From NCBI GenBank assembly GCA_905147135.1, contig LR990042.1:15305545-15369544 (forward strand): 64,000 nucleotides of DNA, given 5' to 3'. The notes below the pieces were generated by a model. That model was not told the origin of the DNA, ran no database searches, and worked only from the letters and a program-made list of their open reading frames with translations. Positions 20,300 to 32,304 of this stretch are shown here, in pieces. Source of the DNA: Blastobasis lacticolella. Its lineage: Eukaryota; Arthropoda; Insecta; Lepidoptera; Blastobasidae. How positions within the stretch are numbered: position 1 is the stretch's first letter; the number at the start of each line of letters is the position of its first letter. Position numbers and translations under genes: made by a program.

Positions 20300-23039
20300 T
20301 TATTTAACAACTGACTCAGATATACTTACTCACATAGTGATATTGTTACATAGTCGTTTATAAAACAATAGTTACATACCGTTTTGTAGTTGGGCTGTTA
20401 CTTTTCGTTTTGTCTTTCAATTTTGTTAGTCCGAAATTTAGGAAAAAAATTCAGTTTATTGTTTCATTGGCGTCCACCTTCAAATTAAACTGTTCAAATA
20501 TTATTGCTAATTTGCTTTGAATTGGCAACGCAACAGTGTAACATTAATTGTTCATTAAATGTTCAAGTTTGAGACGAAACACTAAGACTCCGCGGTTTCT
20601 TCAATCGTCTTGTCAAAGTTAAATTTCATTAAATTGTAATCACAGTCTTCGAAACTGAATAATCAATTGTTAGCATTAACTACGTGAAATGCGCGCGTGC
20701 TAGAGGTGCGCCGACAATTAATTTATTAAGTGTACAAGGCCGTTATTATAATACCTATAGATATTATGAGCGGCTACAAATTTAAAAACTAGGGGCTGAT
20801 AAAAGAGCACCTACTGTAACGATCACTATGTACCATGAGCTCGTCACCGTACAATTTATTTATATATCATATGGTTGTAGTTGATGGACTTGGAAATGAA
20901 TACGCATATCATACACAGAGCAGTGTGTTGTTAAAAAATAGGTTAAAAAAACTTAAACAATTTATTTGACGATGAGAGACATATTTTACTTCAAAAGCCC
21001 GTAATAAATTTACACTATTAATTGGTTGGACGACAGGCAAAATATCGTGAATATCTTAAATGTTTGGCGTCAAGTATGGGACTCAAGAAAAATACTCACA
21101 AGTGATAGTGATGTGAAATTCATACAAATACGTTCCAACGAAATATCGAAATAAATAATTGAATAAACCTAAATATCGAGTCTAGAATTTAATTTTAATC
21201 TACTTGTTTGATGATTCAAATGGATTTGCTTCATAGGAATTAAATATCTCTATACTCAGTCTGGTGAAACATTACATCGAGTTTATAGTACCTAAAATGT
21301 CTTTATATTGTTTACTATAACTCCCTACATTATAAATTTTAGTCTAAAGAAATTACACATCAAATCCATTTGCTTACGTATTTTTGTTTGCGTTGTTTAA
21401 ATTTAATCGACTCGGTAAATAAATAAAACGTCGTATGCACACATCCCTACATCCCTAGCTGTGGTAACATTTAACTATTTTCGGTTTATCAGGAACATTT
21501 TGTAAAATTTATGGATGTGCGAACGTTGCAAGAGCAGTCACTTAGACCTCATAAAATTAGAAATGCATATTTTTTTGTTTGTTTGAAATATTGAACTGTG
21601 GGAATTTTGAAGATAAGAATTCAAAAGCAAGATGGCCAGGGGAGTAGAAACATGACAGTCAGCCCCGGGGTCGCGTCGCGTGAACATCATCGTATCCATA
21701 TCCGTAACTAAGAAACCCCAGCTTTTCCAAATTTCCTCGAAAAATTCATTACAACTCGCGTGTAGTTTGTTAAATTAATTAGTGCTTTATTATTTTGTGT
21801 TATTTTTCAGCTTTGTGTCGTTTCTTTGGTTCTCTATCTATTTCTTTATCTCCGTAGTGTCAGTGATTTGGTTTGTTTTACATTTGTCTTTGTTTCTAAG
21901 TTTCGAAAGCGTAAGTTACATTCTCATTACTTTTATGGTAGTTAAGAGTATTTATTAGGGCTCTTAGAGATTTCAACATAAGTGTGAAAGGTGATTAAAA
22001 CACAAATTTTGAGGAAAATATTAACAAATTAAATATCATCAGTACTCGCCCTCACTGAATAAAAAACTATAAAACTAACCTGGGACACAGTTTCGGATGT
22101 GACATCGAATACACTCTAAGAGAATGAGTCCGGCACGAATCCCGACTATGGCCTAGGCGCTCTAACTAAGTCTACGCCTAGGTTTGCCGCCGAATTCTGG
22201 TACGATTTTGGCCCATGTTCCGTTTAATACCCTTTGTCCTTTTAAAGCTTTAATGACATTTTCCTACGGACATGAATCTCGAGTTTAGATCGAAACCTGG
22301 CCCGAGTCGTTATCGTCCCTCACACTAGGCACACAACTTACACACGCGAAGTAAATAAAATTTAAATAATAGTCGCTCCTTTGACTCGTGAGTCGATCGG
22401 AATATGTGTGACGGTTTGAGCGAAGTAGACAATGTAGGTCACTGGTTCGTTTAATGTCGAAGGCTTTGCTGGTTGGCTGAGATATGAGGTGTGATGGGAG
22501 TCTCAGTTCCTTATCGATTAGGTAGGTTTTCCAAGACCTAATGGCCTCTATTCTATATTATTTAAGTAAGGATAACGTTAGGGTCTCGTAATCATAAGGT
22601 TAGAGTAGCCACATAAGAAAGAAGAATCCGTTGCCGTTTCGAGTGCTGTCAAAGCTAAGTCGCATGTTTACTTTAATTATACTTTGTTTGATTTTTTGTA
22701 CGGATTTTATAAATTGTTTGACTATTTCGATTTGCGTGGATTACATTTAAATCATCTTATTTACGCGGATTTATGTTTCATTCGTTTCATTTTTAAGGAT
22801 TTTGATACTTTTATTTAGGTGAACTAAATTTTATTCATTTGCGATAATCTTCCGAATATTCGTGCGGTTGAATCACAGAGAATTGCTATAAAACTTGCAT
22901 ATTCCTTGGGACGTTTTTCAAAATGTGTACACAACGTAATAGGTCTGAAAATTTAAATCAATAAATAGACGATCACTTGCTTACGGCCAAATCACTATTT
23001 GTGAAATGATATTAATTAGGTTTTGTCTACTCTTGTATG
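20300..23039. other. Long gene-free stretch
   Basis: AT-rich with no supported exon or repeat family. A GC-richer patch at 21630-21690 (CAGCCCCGGGGTCGCGTCGCGTG) and another near 22090-22200 could mark an unrecognised element or 5' UTR. I see no TATA-plus-exon structure that I can defend. Confidence 0.4.
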
Positions 23040-25815
23040 TAAACTCTTTATTGCAACAACATAGTACATTTCAAAAGGAAACACTTACAAAGCAAAGGCG
23101 AACTTATCCCACAACGGGATCTCTTCCAGCTAACCTTAGACAAGCCGAAAGGAGCTTTAGCGAGCGGTAGAGGCAATAAGAGTACCTTACCTACTTTAAA
23201 AATAACCAGAGTTACCAGAGAACCTTAATTTAAATATATTAAACGAGACCAGTAAAACTTATCAGTAAGTAAGTACATAAATAAATAATCCATAAATATA
23301 CATACCCGTAAACATATATCCATATAACAAATATATACATATATAAACATACACATAAATATATACATGAAGCTCAAACATCAAATTCTGAGGAAATGCT
23401 TCTTCAGAAGTTCCCTAAAGGAAACAGGTGAGCGTGCGTCCTGTATCTCCTCAGGCAGCGAGTTCCACAGCTGTGCCGCATACACTCTGAAAGATTTCCC
23501 ATACCCAGCTGAATGATATGAGGGAATCTCCAGCTGTCGCTCCCTACGGGGGCGCAGACGGGGGTCAGCAGATGGCCGAAAACTAAACCACTCGCGCAAG
23601 TACTCAGGGGCAGAGGGATTGACTAGTACTTGGTATAAAAGACCCAGAATGTGACAATCCCTGCGTCGTCGAATGGGGAGCCAGTTCAACTTCGCTCTGA
23701 ATTCGGACACGTGATCAAATTTCCGCAACCCAAAAATATACCGAATGCAAAGATTCTGCAAACGCTCCAATCGGGACAACAGCTCCTCGGTCGGGTCCAA
23801 ATAGGCAACATCACCATAGTCCAGCAGCGGGAGAATGAGGGAGGTCACGAGTAGCACTTTAGTGTCATGGGGTAGGAAATTTTGTAACCTCTTGAGAGAA
23901 TGAAAGGATGCAAAGACTCTGCGGCTAACCTCGCCGATGTGGGTAGACCATGATAGGGTTTGGTCGAATAAGACCCCCAAGTTCTTGACCGATTCGCTGA
24001 ACACAATGACGGTCCCATTAAAGGTCAAATTAGGCAAGCTCACACTTTTCAATTTGGTGATAAAGTGTTGACTACCAATCACAATTGCTTGTGACTTGGA
24101 GGCATTCACTCTAAGACCGTACTCACCAGCCCAACGCTCTATTTTGCACAGGTCATCGTTCAGCAACCGCGCAGCCTCAGCCAAACCGGAAAGAGGCGCC
24201 GATCTATACAGCTGTAGATCATCTGCATAGAGATGATGGGAAGAAGACAAACAAGAGGTAATACTATTAATAAATATAGAAAAAAGGACAGGAGACAGAA
24301 TGGCCCCTTGAGGTACACCAGCCGTTATGGGATGCCAATCGGACCGGCTGTCACCAATCTTGACCAACTGCGCACGATCCTGGAGGTACGACCGAAACCA
24401 AGCGAGTGTCTGAGGGGTCATATTCAAAGTTCTCAGCACGGCCATCAAAATATCGTAATCGACGGTGTTGAAGGCGCAACTGAAATCGAGAAGAACGAGC
24501 ATCGTAAGCTCCTTGTTCTCGATGTTACGCCGAATGTCGTCGGTTATTTTTACGAGTGCTGTGGCGGTGCTATGCCCAGAACGGAACCCCGATTGGTGCT
24601 GGCTTAGGATATTGAATCTTGACAAGTGCGAGCACAGCCTACGCTGTACAAATTTCTCGATAATTTTGGAAAGAATTGGCAGAATGGAGATAGGCCGAAA
24701 TTCAGCGAAAGAGGAGGGATTTGACTTTTTGGGAAGAGGAAGAACGTGTGCCTTCTTCCAACAGGAAGGGAACACACCAGAAGATAGAGAGACATTAATT
24801 ATGTGAGCAAGAAATGGAGCCAAGAAGTCTTTAATAGGCCAGAACATGTCCATGCTCACTCCATCATTCCCAGTAGTTCTCGATTTAATAGTATTCAGAA
24901 GCTGCAACACTTCCTGGGACGAGATCTCCCCGATCTCCAATGGGTCGCCTCCAATTACCGGGTTGCCGGCAAGATCAGCGAGGGTGCGACTTTTAACGCA
25001 TGGGTCCATTGAACCTGATGATGAGCAAAAGTGTAAATTTAGTTTATTAAGATCCATGTCTGCCGAGCCACTGAGCTTATCTTCACCGACTCCCAAAGAA
25101 CGAAGGAATCTCCAGAGCTTTAAAGGTGGACATCCATCGATGGTTTGGTGGATGTGCTTCCTTTTAGCATTTCGGCACTCCCTGTTACAGACATTTCGAA
25201 GAGCGATATAGGAGTCTTTATTATAAGAGGTAGGATTATGCCGATGCCTCAACTTAGCTCCATCTCTTCTAGCCATGAGAGCCTTGATATCCGGTGTAAG
25301 CCAGGGTGCCGGATGGTGTTTAACTCTCACCGCTTGGATAGGGGCATGCTTGTCATAAATTTCTAATATAATCAAATTGAAAGCCCGCACTTTAGCGTCC
25401 ACATCTTCCGCCGAAATAACCGAGCTCCAGTCCGCACCCCTAACATCCAACAAAAGAGCCTCATGATCTACATTGGCAAATTTACGTAAAAGGAGAACTT
25501 TGTGCCTCTTCTTCGGAGGCCGGATTTTAAAAGAGCCAAAGATCAGATCATGGGCAGAGAAGGCGGGAGCACTGAACTGCCCATGCGCGTCAACCACCTG
25601 CGGAGAGGAGGTAATCACTAGATCGAGGAGCGAAGGCGGACCATTATGGGGAAAGTGAGTAGGCCCAAGGGGCAAGGAATGAAGATCGAGAGAATTTAAC
25701 AAAGAGAGGAGATTTTTAGAGCGAGCATCATTCCTTGCCAGACAGGTATTAAAGTCCCCCATAATGATCGTGTGGTCGAATTGAGGACGCAACTCCGAAT
25801 TGAGGACGCAACTAT
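23040..25815 (-). mobile_element. CR1-like LINE, 5' truncated
   Basis: Minus-strand element holding an 803-codon uninterrupted polymerase reading frame plus about 340 bp of 3' sequence ending in 'AAACTCTTTATTGCAACAAC' at 23040. The 5' end is cut inside the endonuclease domain and shows a 21 bp tandem duplication at 25776-25812 (GAATTGAGGACGCAACT twice). TACTCTTGTATGT left of the 3' end and TACTCGTATGT right of the 5' end (near 25822) may be an imperfect target duplication. Confidence 0.8.
23381..25792 (-). CDS. LINE endonuclease/reverse transcriptase, N-terminally truncated
   Basis: The 803 codons start in the AP-like endonuclease domain: HTIIMGDFN (the catalytic D and N of the GDFN motif) near residue 10, and SAHDLIFG, the SxHxxI-like motif, near residue 80. 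The central part is a reverse transcriptase: GNDGVSMDMF near 290, PKKSNPSSFAEFRPISILP near 350, LVLLDFSCAFNTVDYD near 430, AGVPQGAILSP near 490, and the catalytic YADDLQLY near 520. The C-terminus (NWLPIRRRRDCHILGLLYQ, then LWNSLPEEIQ) is typical of the CR1/Jockey side of the non-LTR tree. The frame is intact, so the insertion is probably young, but it lacks the endonuclease N-terminus and any ORF1, so it cannot move on its own. Function would be nicking of target DNA and target-primed cDNA synthesis in the nucleus. Confidence 0.82.
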   Translation of the reverse strand: MRPQFDHTIIMGDFNTCLARNDARSKNLLSLLNSLDLHSLPLGPTHFPHNGPPSLLDLVITSSPQVVDAHGQFSAPAFSAHDLIFGSFKIRPPKKRHKVLLLRKFANVDHEALLLDVRGADWSSVISAEDVDAKVRAFNLIILEIYDKHAPIQAVRVKHHPAPWLTPDIKALMARRDGAKLRHRHNPTSYNKDSYIALRNVCNRECRNAKRKHIHQTIDGCPPLKLWRFLRSLGVGEDKLSGSADMDLNKLNLHFCSSSGSMDPCVKSRTLADLAGNPVIGGDPLEIGEISSQEVLQLLNTIKSRTTGNDGVSMDMFWPIKDFLAPFLAHIINVSLSSGVFPSCWKKAHVLPLPKKSNPSSFAEFRPISILPILSKIIEKFVQRRLCSHLSRFNILSQHQSGFRSGHSTATALVKITDDIRRNIENKELTMLVLLDFSCAFNTVDYDILMAVLRTLNMTPQTLAWFRSYLQDRAQLVKIGDSRSDWHPITAGVPQGAILSPVLFSIFINSITSCLSSSHHLYADDLQLYRSAPLSGLAEAARLLNDDLCKIERWAGEYGLRVNASKSQAIVIGSQHFITKLKSVSLPNLTFNGTVIVFSESVKNLGVLFDQTLSWSTHIGEVSRRVFASFHSLKRLQNFLPHDTKVLLVTSLILPLLDYGDVAYLDPTEELLSRLERLQNLCIRYIFGLRKFDHVSEFRAKLNWLPIRRRRDCHILGLLYQVLVNPSAPEYLREWFSFRPSADPRLRPRRERQLEIPSYHSAGYGKSFRVYAAQLWNSLPEEIQDARSPVSFRELLKKHFLRI

Positions 25816-26249
25816 ATAGGTAGATACTCGTATGTGTGTTTTTATACAGACAGATAGGTATAAGGATGACTGAGAAGTTACACTACGGATTGTTAAAAGT
25901 GATTAAAAATTAAAAATTAACTTTAAGATATCAAGTCACTCAAAACGAGTCGCATAATGTCCATTGTTCATCCGCTTTAAACTTTGAGACAGACGCAGAC
26001 CTCCAAAGTTAGGTAACTGATGGGAAAGAGCCATTTTTATCATTAAACTTCGAGGAGTTGGATAGCTGCGGGTTAAAAATGCTCTGGTGGCACTATATGC
26101 GTGAACAAGTGTTACACATTTGTAAGGTATTTGTCAAAATAATACTGTAAATAATGGTAGATGCACATTTACTTAATAAACGCAGTCAGCTATCCATCTC
26201 GGCCTTTCATTGACGTCCCACTGGCGACGAGGATGGGATAATTACCTAC

Positions 26250-27266
26250 GTGGTGTCGTGTTACGTAATAAAAATCCTACGTGTATTTAAAATGCCGATT
26301 GGAAAATTAGAAACGTTTGATCTCAACTCCAAGCAATGGCCGGCGTACGTACGTCGAGTTAAACAATTCATTTTGTTAAACGAAATAAAGAAAGAATTGC
26401 ACGTGCCTACGTTAATTACTGTGGTTGGAGAAGCGACGTATGCTCTTATGTGCGACTTGTGTTCGCCGGACAACCCCGAAGATAAGGATTTTGACGCGTT
26501 GGTGAAACTAGTCACGGACCATTTGGAGCCACAACGATCCGAAATTGCGGAGCGCCATGTTTTTCGCTAACGCAGGCAACGAGTTGGCGAAACACTTACC
26601 GACTATTTACATAACCTAAAACACTTAGCTTCGACGTGCGGTTTTGGATCGTCCCTTGAAGAAAATTTAAGGGATCAGTTCGGGTCGGGTTTAGCAAACG
26701 ACGCAATGCGGTCACGTATCTTCGCGGAAAAGAAAGTAACATATAATCAGGCGGTCGAGCTGGCTCTGGCTCTGGAGGCCGCAGAGAAGCACGCGGAGGT
26801 GAGTGGAGCCACAGGGGTGGCGATCACATCGGCCTCAGGCTCGGGCGGCGACGGGAGCGAAGGCGTGTACCAGGCGACGGCAGGGCGCGGGCCGGCGCGG
26901 CCGGCGCGCGGCGCGGCGAGGGGCTCGGCGCGGCCGGCGGCGCCGCCGCCCGCGCGCTGCTGGCGCTGCGGCAAGGCGCATCGCGCGGAACGGTGCCGCT
27001 ATGCGCAGTATAATTGTGATGAGTGTGGCCAACAGGGCCATTTAAAGGCAATGTGCAAACAAGTGCGTGAACAGCATTTTGTGAGTGATGATTTAGTGTA
27101 TAATTCTGAGGACAAGGGTTTTTTTAACCCCCAGGTCGACAGTAAAGGTAACCAACCTTTTTTTGTAAATTTAACTATAGATAACAAAATAATTCAGTGT
27201 GAGATTGTCACCGGTAGCCGGATTACAGCAATAAGCGAAAACTTTTATCATAAATTTTTCACATAA
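26250..27266 (+). pseudogene. Ty3/gypsy gag and protease relic
   Basis: One frame with a single in-frame TAA at 26568-26570. The likely start is the ATG at 26292 (MPIGKLETFDLNS). The first part is gag-like (about 100 residues, LVTDHLEPQRSEIAERHVF). After the stop come a glutamate/alanine-rich spacer with extreme GC content (26860-27000) and two zinc knuckles, CWRCGKAHRAERC and CDECGQQGHLKAMC (27010-27055 for the second). The protease segment follows; at the usual DTG(S/A) active site the sequence reads VTGS, so the catalytic aspartate is missing. The frame ends with TAA at 27264-27266, and pol continues one frame over. Role in an active element: capsid and processing; this copy cannot supply it. 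Confidence 0.75.
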
Positions 27267-27273
27267 GGAAATA

Positions 27274-29033
27274 ATGACAGATAACTTGGTCCTACGTTGT
27301 TATCCCGGCACTCGTATAGAATCAATAGGGTACATTTTGGTTGATGTTGTTTACGGGAACGTAACAATTAATAAACTAAGTTTGTATGTGATTAGGAACG
27401 GCAGTCATCCACTACTGGGGAGAGAATGGATTCGCGCACTACATATCAAACAGATAACCATTCATAGCTTAGTAGATGAGAATAGATTGGAGAGCTAGTT
27501 AGCCAGAGAGTATCCTGAAGTGTTTACAGGGGAATTAGGCACATGTAAAAAAACCATGCAATTAAAGCTGACCGATGATGAGCCCGTATTCATTCGCGCG
27601 CGGCCCGTGCCGCTGGCGCTGCGCGAGCGCGTCGAGCGCGAGCTGTCGCGGCTCGAGGCCGAGGGCACCATGCACCGTGTGGACTACTCCGACTACGGGA
27701 CCCCCATCGTGCCCATCATCAAGTAGAACGGCGATATACGAATTTGCGGCGATTATAAAATCACTGTTAATACAAAATTAAAACGCGACCCTTACCCGCT
27801 TCCGCGAATTGAGGAACTTTTCGCCACGCTGAGCGGTGGGGAAGAATACTTAAAAATTGATTTGAAACAATCATACCAACAAATTATGTTGACGGAAAAT
27901 TCTCAAAAGTACACAGCGATTACTACGCATGTTGGCACTTTCGTATATCGCCGCGTCCCATTTGGACTTTCATGTATTCCGGAGAAGTTTCAAAAACTGA
28001 TGGAGGAAACTTTGCGCGGGGTGCCGGGCACGGTGGTGTTCCTGGACGACGTGTGTGTCACGGGGAGGACGCGAAGTGAACATTTACAGAATTTACGCAG
28101 CGTACTTGAACGGTTACGTAAAATGGGATTTACTATAAAATTAAGCAAATGTAGTTTTTTACAAAAGTGTGTTAACTATTTAGGATTTATTATTGATAAG
28201 TCTGGGTTACGATCCGACCGGACCCTACGAAACTCGATGCCATTTGCAACGCACCTTGTCCAGGGAACGTTACCCAATTAAAAAGCTTTTTGGGAATGTT
28301 GAATTATTACGGTAAATTCATTCCCAACTTAAGCATAATATTACATCCGTTGCATACTTTATTAAAAAAAGACGTGCCTTGGGAATGGACGAGCGAGTGC
28401 GAGAGGGCCTTTAATCGCGCAAAGCGCGTGCTGACGAGTGACCGCGTGCTCGCGCATTACGAGGCAGCGCGCCCGCTCGTGCTGGCCGTAGACAGCAGCG
28501 CGTACGGGCTGGGAGCGGTCTTGGCGCACCGGTACCCCGACGACAGCGAGCGGCCCGTTAGTTGTGTCTCGCGAACATTAAATTCGGCTGAGGCCAACTA
28601 CAGCCAACTAGATAAGGAGGCATTGGGCATCTATTTTGGTATAACGAGGCACCACCAATACCTACTCGGTAGGAAGTATTTGCTTCGTACAGACCATCAG
28701 CCGTTGAGTTATATATTTTGAGCGAAAGTAGGTATCCCACAAACGGCGGCTAGTAGACTGCAACGCTGGGCCGCTCGACTGGCGGCTTATGATTTTTTGG
28801 TGGAATTTGTTAGATCTAAAGATAACGGACCCGCCGACGCGCTGCCTCGCCTGCCCCTCACGCTCCAGCGCGCGATCACTCCCGCGACGCACTATTTAAA
28901 TATTGTACAAGAATCTTTGCCTACAAATTGTATAGAAGTGCGTAAAGAAACAAAAAATTATGTCTTACTAACTAGAATAATGGGATATGTGTTGTTTGGT
29001 TGGCCGCCCGTTGCGCGTAGCGAGTATTAGTAT
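27274..29033 (+). pseudogene. Ty3/gypsy reverse transcriptase and RNase H relic
   Basis: Continues the protease (HPLLGREWI at about 27410) into reverse transcriptase: a GTPIVPIIK segment near 27700, LKIDLKQSYQQI near 27855, VPFGLSCIPEKFQ near 27955 and the catalytic FLDD near 28040. Breaks are TAG codons at 27496-27498 and 27724-27726, a frameshift near 28235-28290, and TGA at 28719-28721. After the shift come RT thumb and RNase H (LVLAVDSSAYGLGAVL near 28480, LDKEALGI near 28605, RTDHQPLSY near 28690) and the linker start (YVLLTRIMGYVLFGWPP) before truncation at 29035. Integrase is absent. Confidence 0.78.
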
Positions 29034-29462
29034 AGTCCATTACTGTAGGTACTTAGATTCACTACAAATATGTGACATACCTACCTAAATAAAATTTTCA
29101 GTACTCAGCAAAAGACCCAATGTTACTTCGAGTGTGATCGACTGCCATATGATTTTTGGTCATCCGTCAGCGCCATCCTAATTTTAAAATTAAGAGTAAT
29201 GTTACCATACAGAAGAAATGACACACAGGCGAACCACCACATGACGAACGCTACCAGACGGGCAGCCATGCATTCGGGCAGCCACGCAACCAGGCCGGCA
29301 CGCAACTGGACCACAATAGCGAAATACCACACAGACTAGGTGCCACACAGAATGGGTGTCACTCTGGTCAGTGCCACTCTAATCGTCAAACTACGAGTTT
29401 ATTATATATCCTGTATCACGTCTGCCATAACAAGATACAGGTAAGATGTCACACAAGGGTAA

Positions 29463-29693
29463 ATGGCACAGAGGCGAAATGCCACACAGCAAAATACCAC
29501 ACCGGCGAAATGCCATACAGGCGGAATGCCTCACAGGCTAAATGCCACACAGACTACATGTCACACAGACTTCTTTCTACACAGGCGAAATGCCAAACAG
29601 ACGGGATGCCACACAGGCGAGATGCCGCACAGGTGGGATGACACACAGAGGCGGGAGCCACACAGGCGGGAGCCACACAGGCGGGACAAATAA
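29463..29693. repeat. Degenerate minisatellite (counterpart of 13722-13960)
   Basis: 16 bp units around 'CACACAGGCGAAATGC' with two or three clean 15 bp units (AGGCGGGAGCCACAC) at 29640-29690. Long open frames here result from the repeat period. Confidence 0.75.
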
Positions 29694-29818
29694 ATAGAAG
29701 TTAATAAACATTGCCAACATATAAGCTCAGTGTTGTTCATTCGTCACATTTTTTAAACCGATAGGTATAAATATTTAACACTTTGTGTTGTCACTTCATG
29801 ATGGAACTCCATTATTAT

Positions 29819-30122
29819 GAATTAAATCACTTTTTTGCCATTTACTTAAATGTATAACAATTGACATACCTTAAAAAATTTTGACTACTTGTAATTTGTA
29901 TTATGTTGACATACTGTACATTTCTCTGCACTGTGACATCCTAACATTATTGTATACTGTCGGTACCCACATCAACTTTAAATTATTATTTGTCGGTACC
30001 TACATATAGCTTGTAATCAAAATATAAAGTAATTGCCTGAAGATGAGTAATTCGAAACCGGTTGCAATTTAATAAAAATTATATAATAAAGTGGAACTAG
30101 TGTACAAAAAGTGATTTAATTC
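29819..30122. mobile_element. MITE-like unit with 18 bp terminal inverted repeats
   Basis: GAATTAAATCACTTTTTTG at 29819-29837 is matched by CAAAAAGTGATTTAATTC at 30105-30122. The roughly 300 bp between is AT-rich and non-coding, and includes 'CCTGAAGATGAGTAATTCGA'. Absent from the + family E copy, though that copy has a larger deletion here. Confidence 0.6.
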
Positions 30123-32304
30123 ACGATAGGTATAAGTAAGTACCTATCTCTAAGACTCTAGTAATACCTCTTTCTATTATATAGGGGCACCACTGTAGTA
30201 GCCGTACTCATATAACTTGTGCGTAGGTATCTACTGTTAGACTATACAGTATACTTTTCAATATGAAATTGCTGAAATCATGAAGTAGTAACTTTAACAC
30301 GCTTTACTTCTAGTCTATAGACTTTCAGCTCGTGGTCAATTCTTCGACCAAATCTGTACTAAGTCAGCGATAGGTAACACAGTCATATCTGCTATCATAA
30401 CACGTAATAACGGTCTACGAGTTACATAACAAGTAATCGCCGCAGACCCGAACAACTGTTCACGGTGATAACTCTACAAAAACAACATTATCTCTACTGC
30501 TCAATATCAAAACTAAATCAGGAGTTTAATAATGTGATGCTCTCACGTTTATCTATTACGCCAGTCATGGGTTACAGCAATCCATCTGTTACTACACCAA
30601 AACTAAACAAGTAATCATCATTGTCATCAATTTTAACTGTTCGAACAAGTATACTCTATCTAGACTTTACGTTACGTTTAAGCCTCCCATTTTGAAACGA
30701 TTTAACAATGTTTGTAATAATAAAGGTGTCCCATATCCAGACGCCTTCTAAAAAAAATTACATTATTAAATTTGCCATCTACAGCCCCAACCAACATCGA
30801 GACATTCGGGGCTATCACACACATGATTTCCAGGCAACTCCAAGTCAGCCAAATAAATCAGGATGTTTGACCTCAACATCAGTTAAGGTACTACTAAACT
30901 TGTACTGGCAGAAGAAAATAAAATCTCACCATTGCTTTCACTGCCTCATCTTACTGAAACAACAACAAAACTCGAAAAAGTTACTTTATATCGGTAATCA
31001 AGGAAATTTCAGTACTCGGAGCTAAAGTAAATTTATAAAAACGACTATTGAACAATCACCAAAGTATCTGGACTTTCTTAACATCATTATCGTTCAACAT
31101 TTTCTAACAAAGCTTGAAACAACTACCTTCTATTAGCCACGCTCCCATAGCCTCCATCAGGCCGGTAAGCAACCATAAAACTCTCCCATAGGCTCCATCA
31201 GCCCACCATCAGTGATAAAACACGATCACCTCCATCCGATGATGCGAATTACGAAATTTTGAGAAAACAAAACTATCACATAAGTCTTATAAAAACCTCG
31301 GCTCGATAGTCGTCACATATTGAGTTAGCTTCTTAGATAGACCCGTCTATCAAAGTCTTTATCCAGGTCAAACTAAGTCACATTAACATAGAACAAATGG
31401 TTTTCGGTCGAACTAAGTCACAGGTTTATCTTTAGTTACTCAATACATAATTCGAAACTATCTACCGTCAATCAGTTCACTTACTCGTATTTACTTCTTT
31501 TTTTTGGATTAATAACTTGATACCAACATAAAATTAAATTACTAAACAAACTACCCCTTTTCTTTTCAATTTTGTAGTTTTATAAGGTACGTATTTGGGT
31601 GAATCCAATTGTTACCCCGGATATCTTCTATAACATTGGGAAACTACGACCACAATAACAAACATTATACTGAAATATGGAAAAGTTCGTTCGTATGTCT
31701 CCGACTAAATGTAAACAAACACGCTAACAATTTTTCTCTTTTTTTTCTGATACATGTTGGCACCCTCCCGCTCGCATAGAAATCGCGGAGATCTGTACTG
31801 GGTCATTATTGAAATTTTGCACTTTCAAAGCCTATCCTATCTCTAAAATACAATATCCTAAAGTGCACCAGCTAATTGTTCCACAAACTCACTTCTGTCA
31901 AAAACTGTCAAAGGCTAAAAATCGCGATCCATAATAACAAATAACTTACGTGTGTTAAATACATAAATCGTGTTGAATTGTGCAGCAAAGTGACTATAAA
32001 CCTGCATTACATCAGTGCAAGTGTTATCTCAGTGCTCCGATTAGTATTTTAAACACAAAACCTAATAAATCTGCTGTGCTAGTTATTCCACTTGTTAAAC
32101 TACCTTCAGTTCTCTAATAATAATCTAATAAACATTGGCAGTGTGTTATCAAACCTACCGCCATTTTCAAATCTACCTACACGAACATCAATATGTCACC
32201 TGTCACTAGTGTCACTTGATTTGTACGTATGAAGAAGGTGCTGCCATTAAAATAAAATTACCGCATTTTTGGGAAAATGAACCCAACTATTCCTGAACCA
32301 CAAA

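Larger units (their letters stand above)
25870..29035 (+). mobile_element. Decayed Ty3/gypsy LTR retrotransposon, 3' truncated
   Basis: The order is putative LTR end, possible primer-binding site (TGGCGACGAGGATGGG at 26222), gag, protease, reverse transcriptase and RNase H, as in Ty3/gypsy. The LTR should end near 26220 (AATAAACG polyadenylation signal near 26176); its start is not visible, and 25870 is a guess. The element stops at 29035, in the linker after RNase H, exactly where the inverted family E copy begins; integrase and 3' LTR are missing. Several stops and frame changes show it is dead. No envelope gene is seen. Confidence 0.78.

Noticed and set aside
24233..25366. Open frames on the + strand opposite the LINE polymerase
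   Set aside because: They are shadows of the 803-codon - strand frame with its higher GC content.
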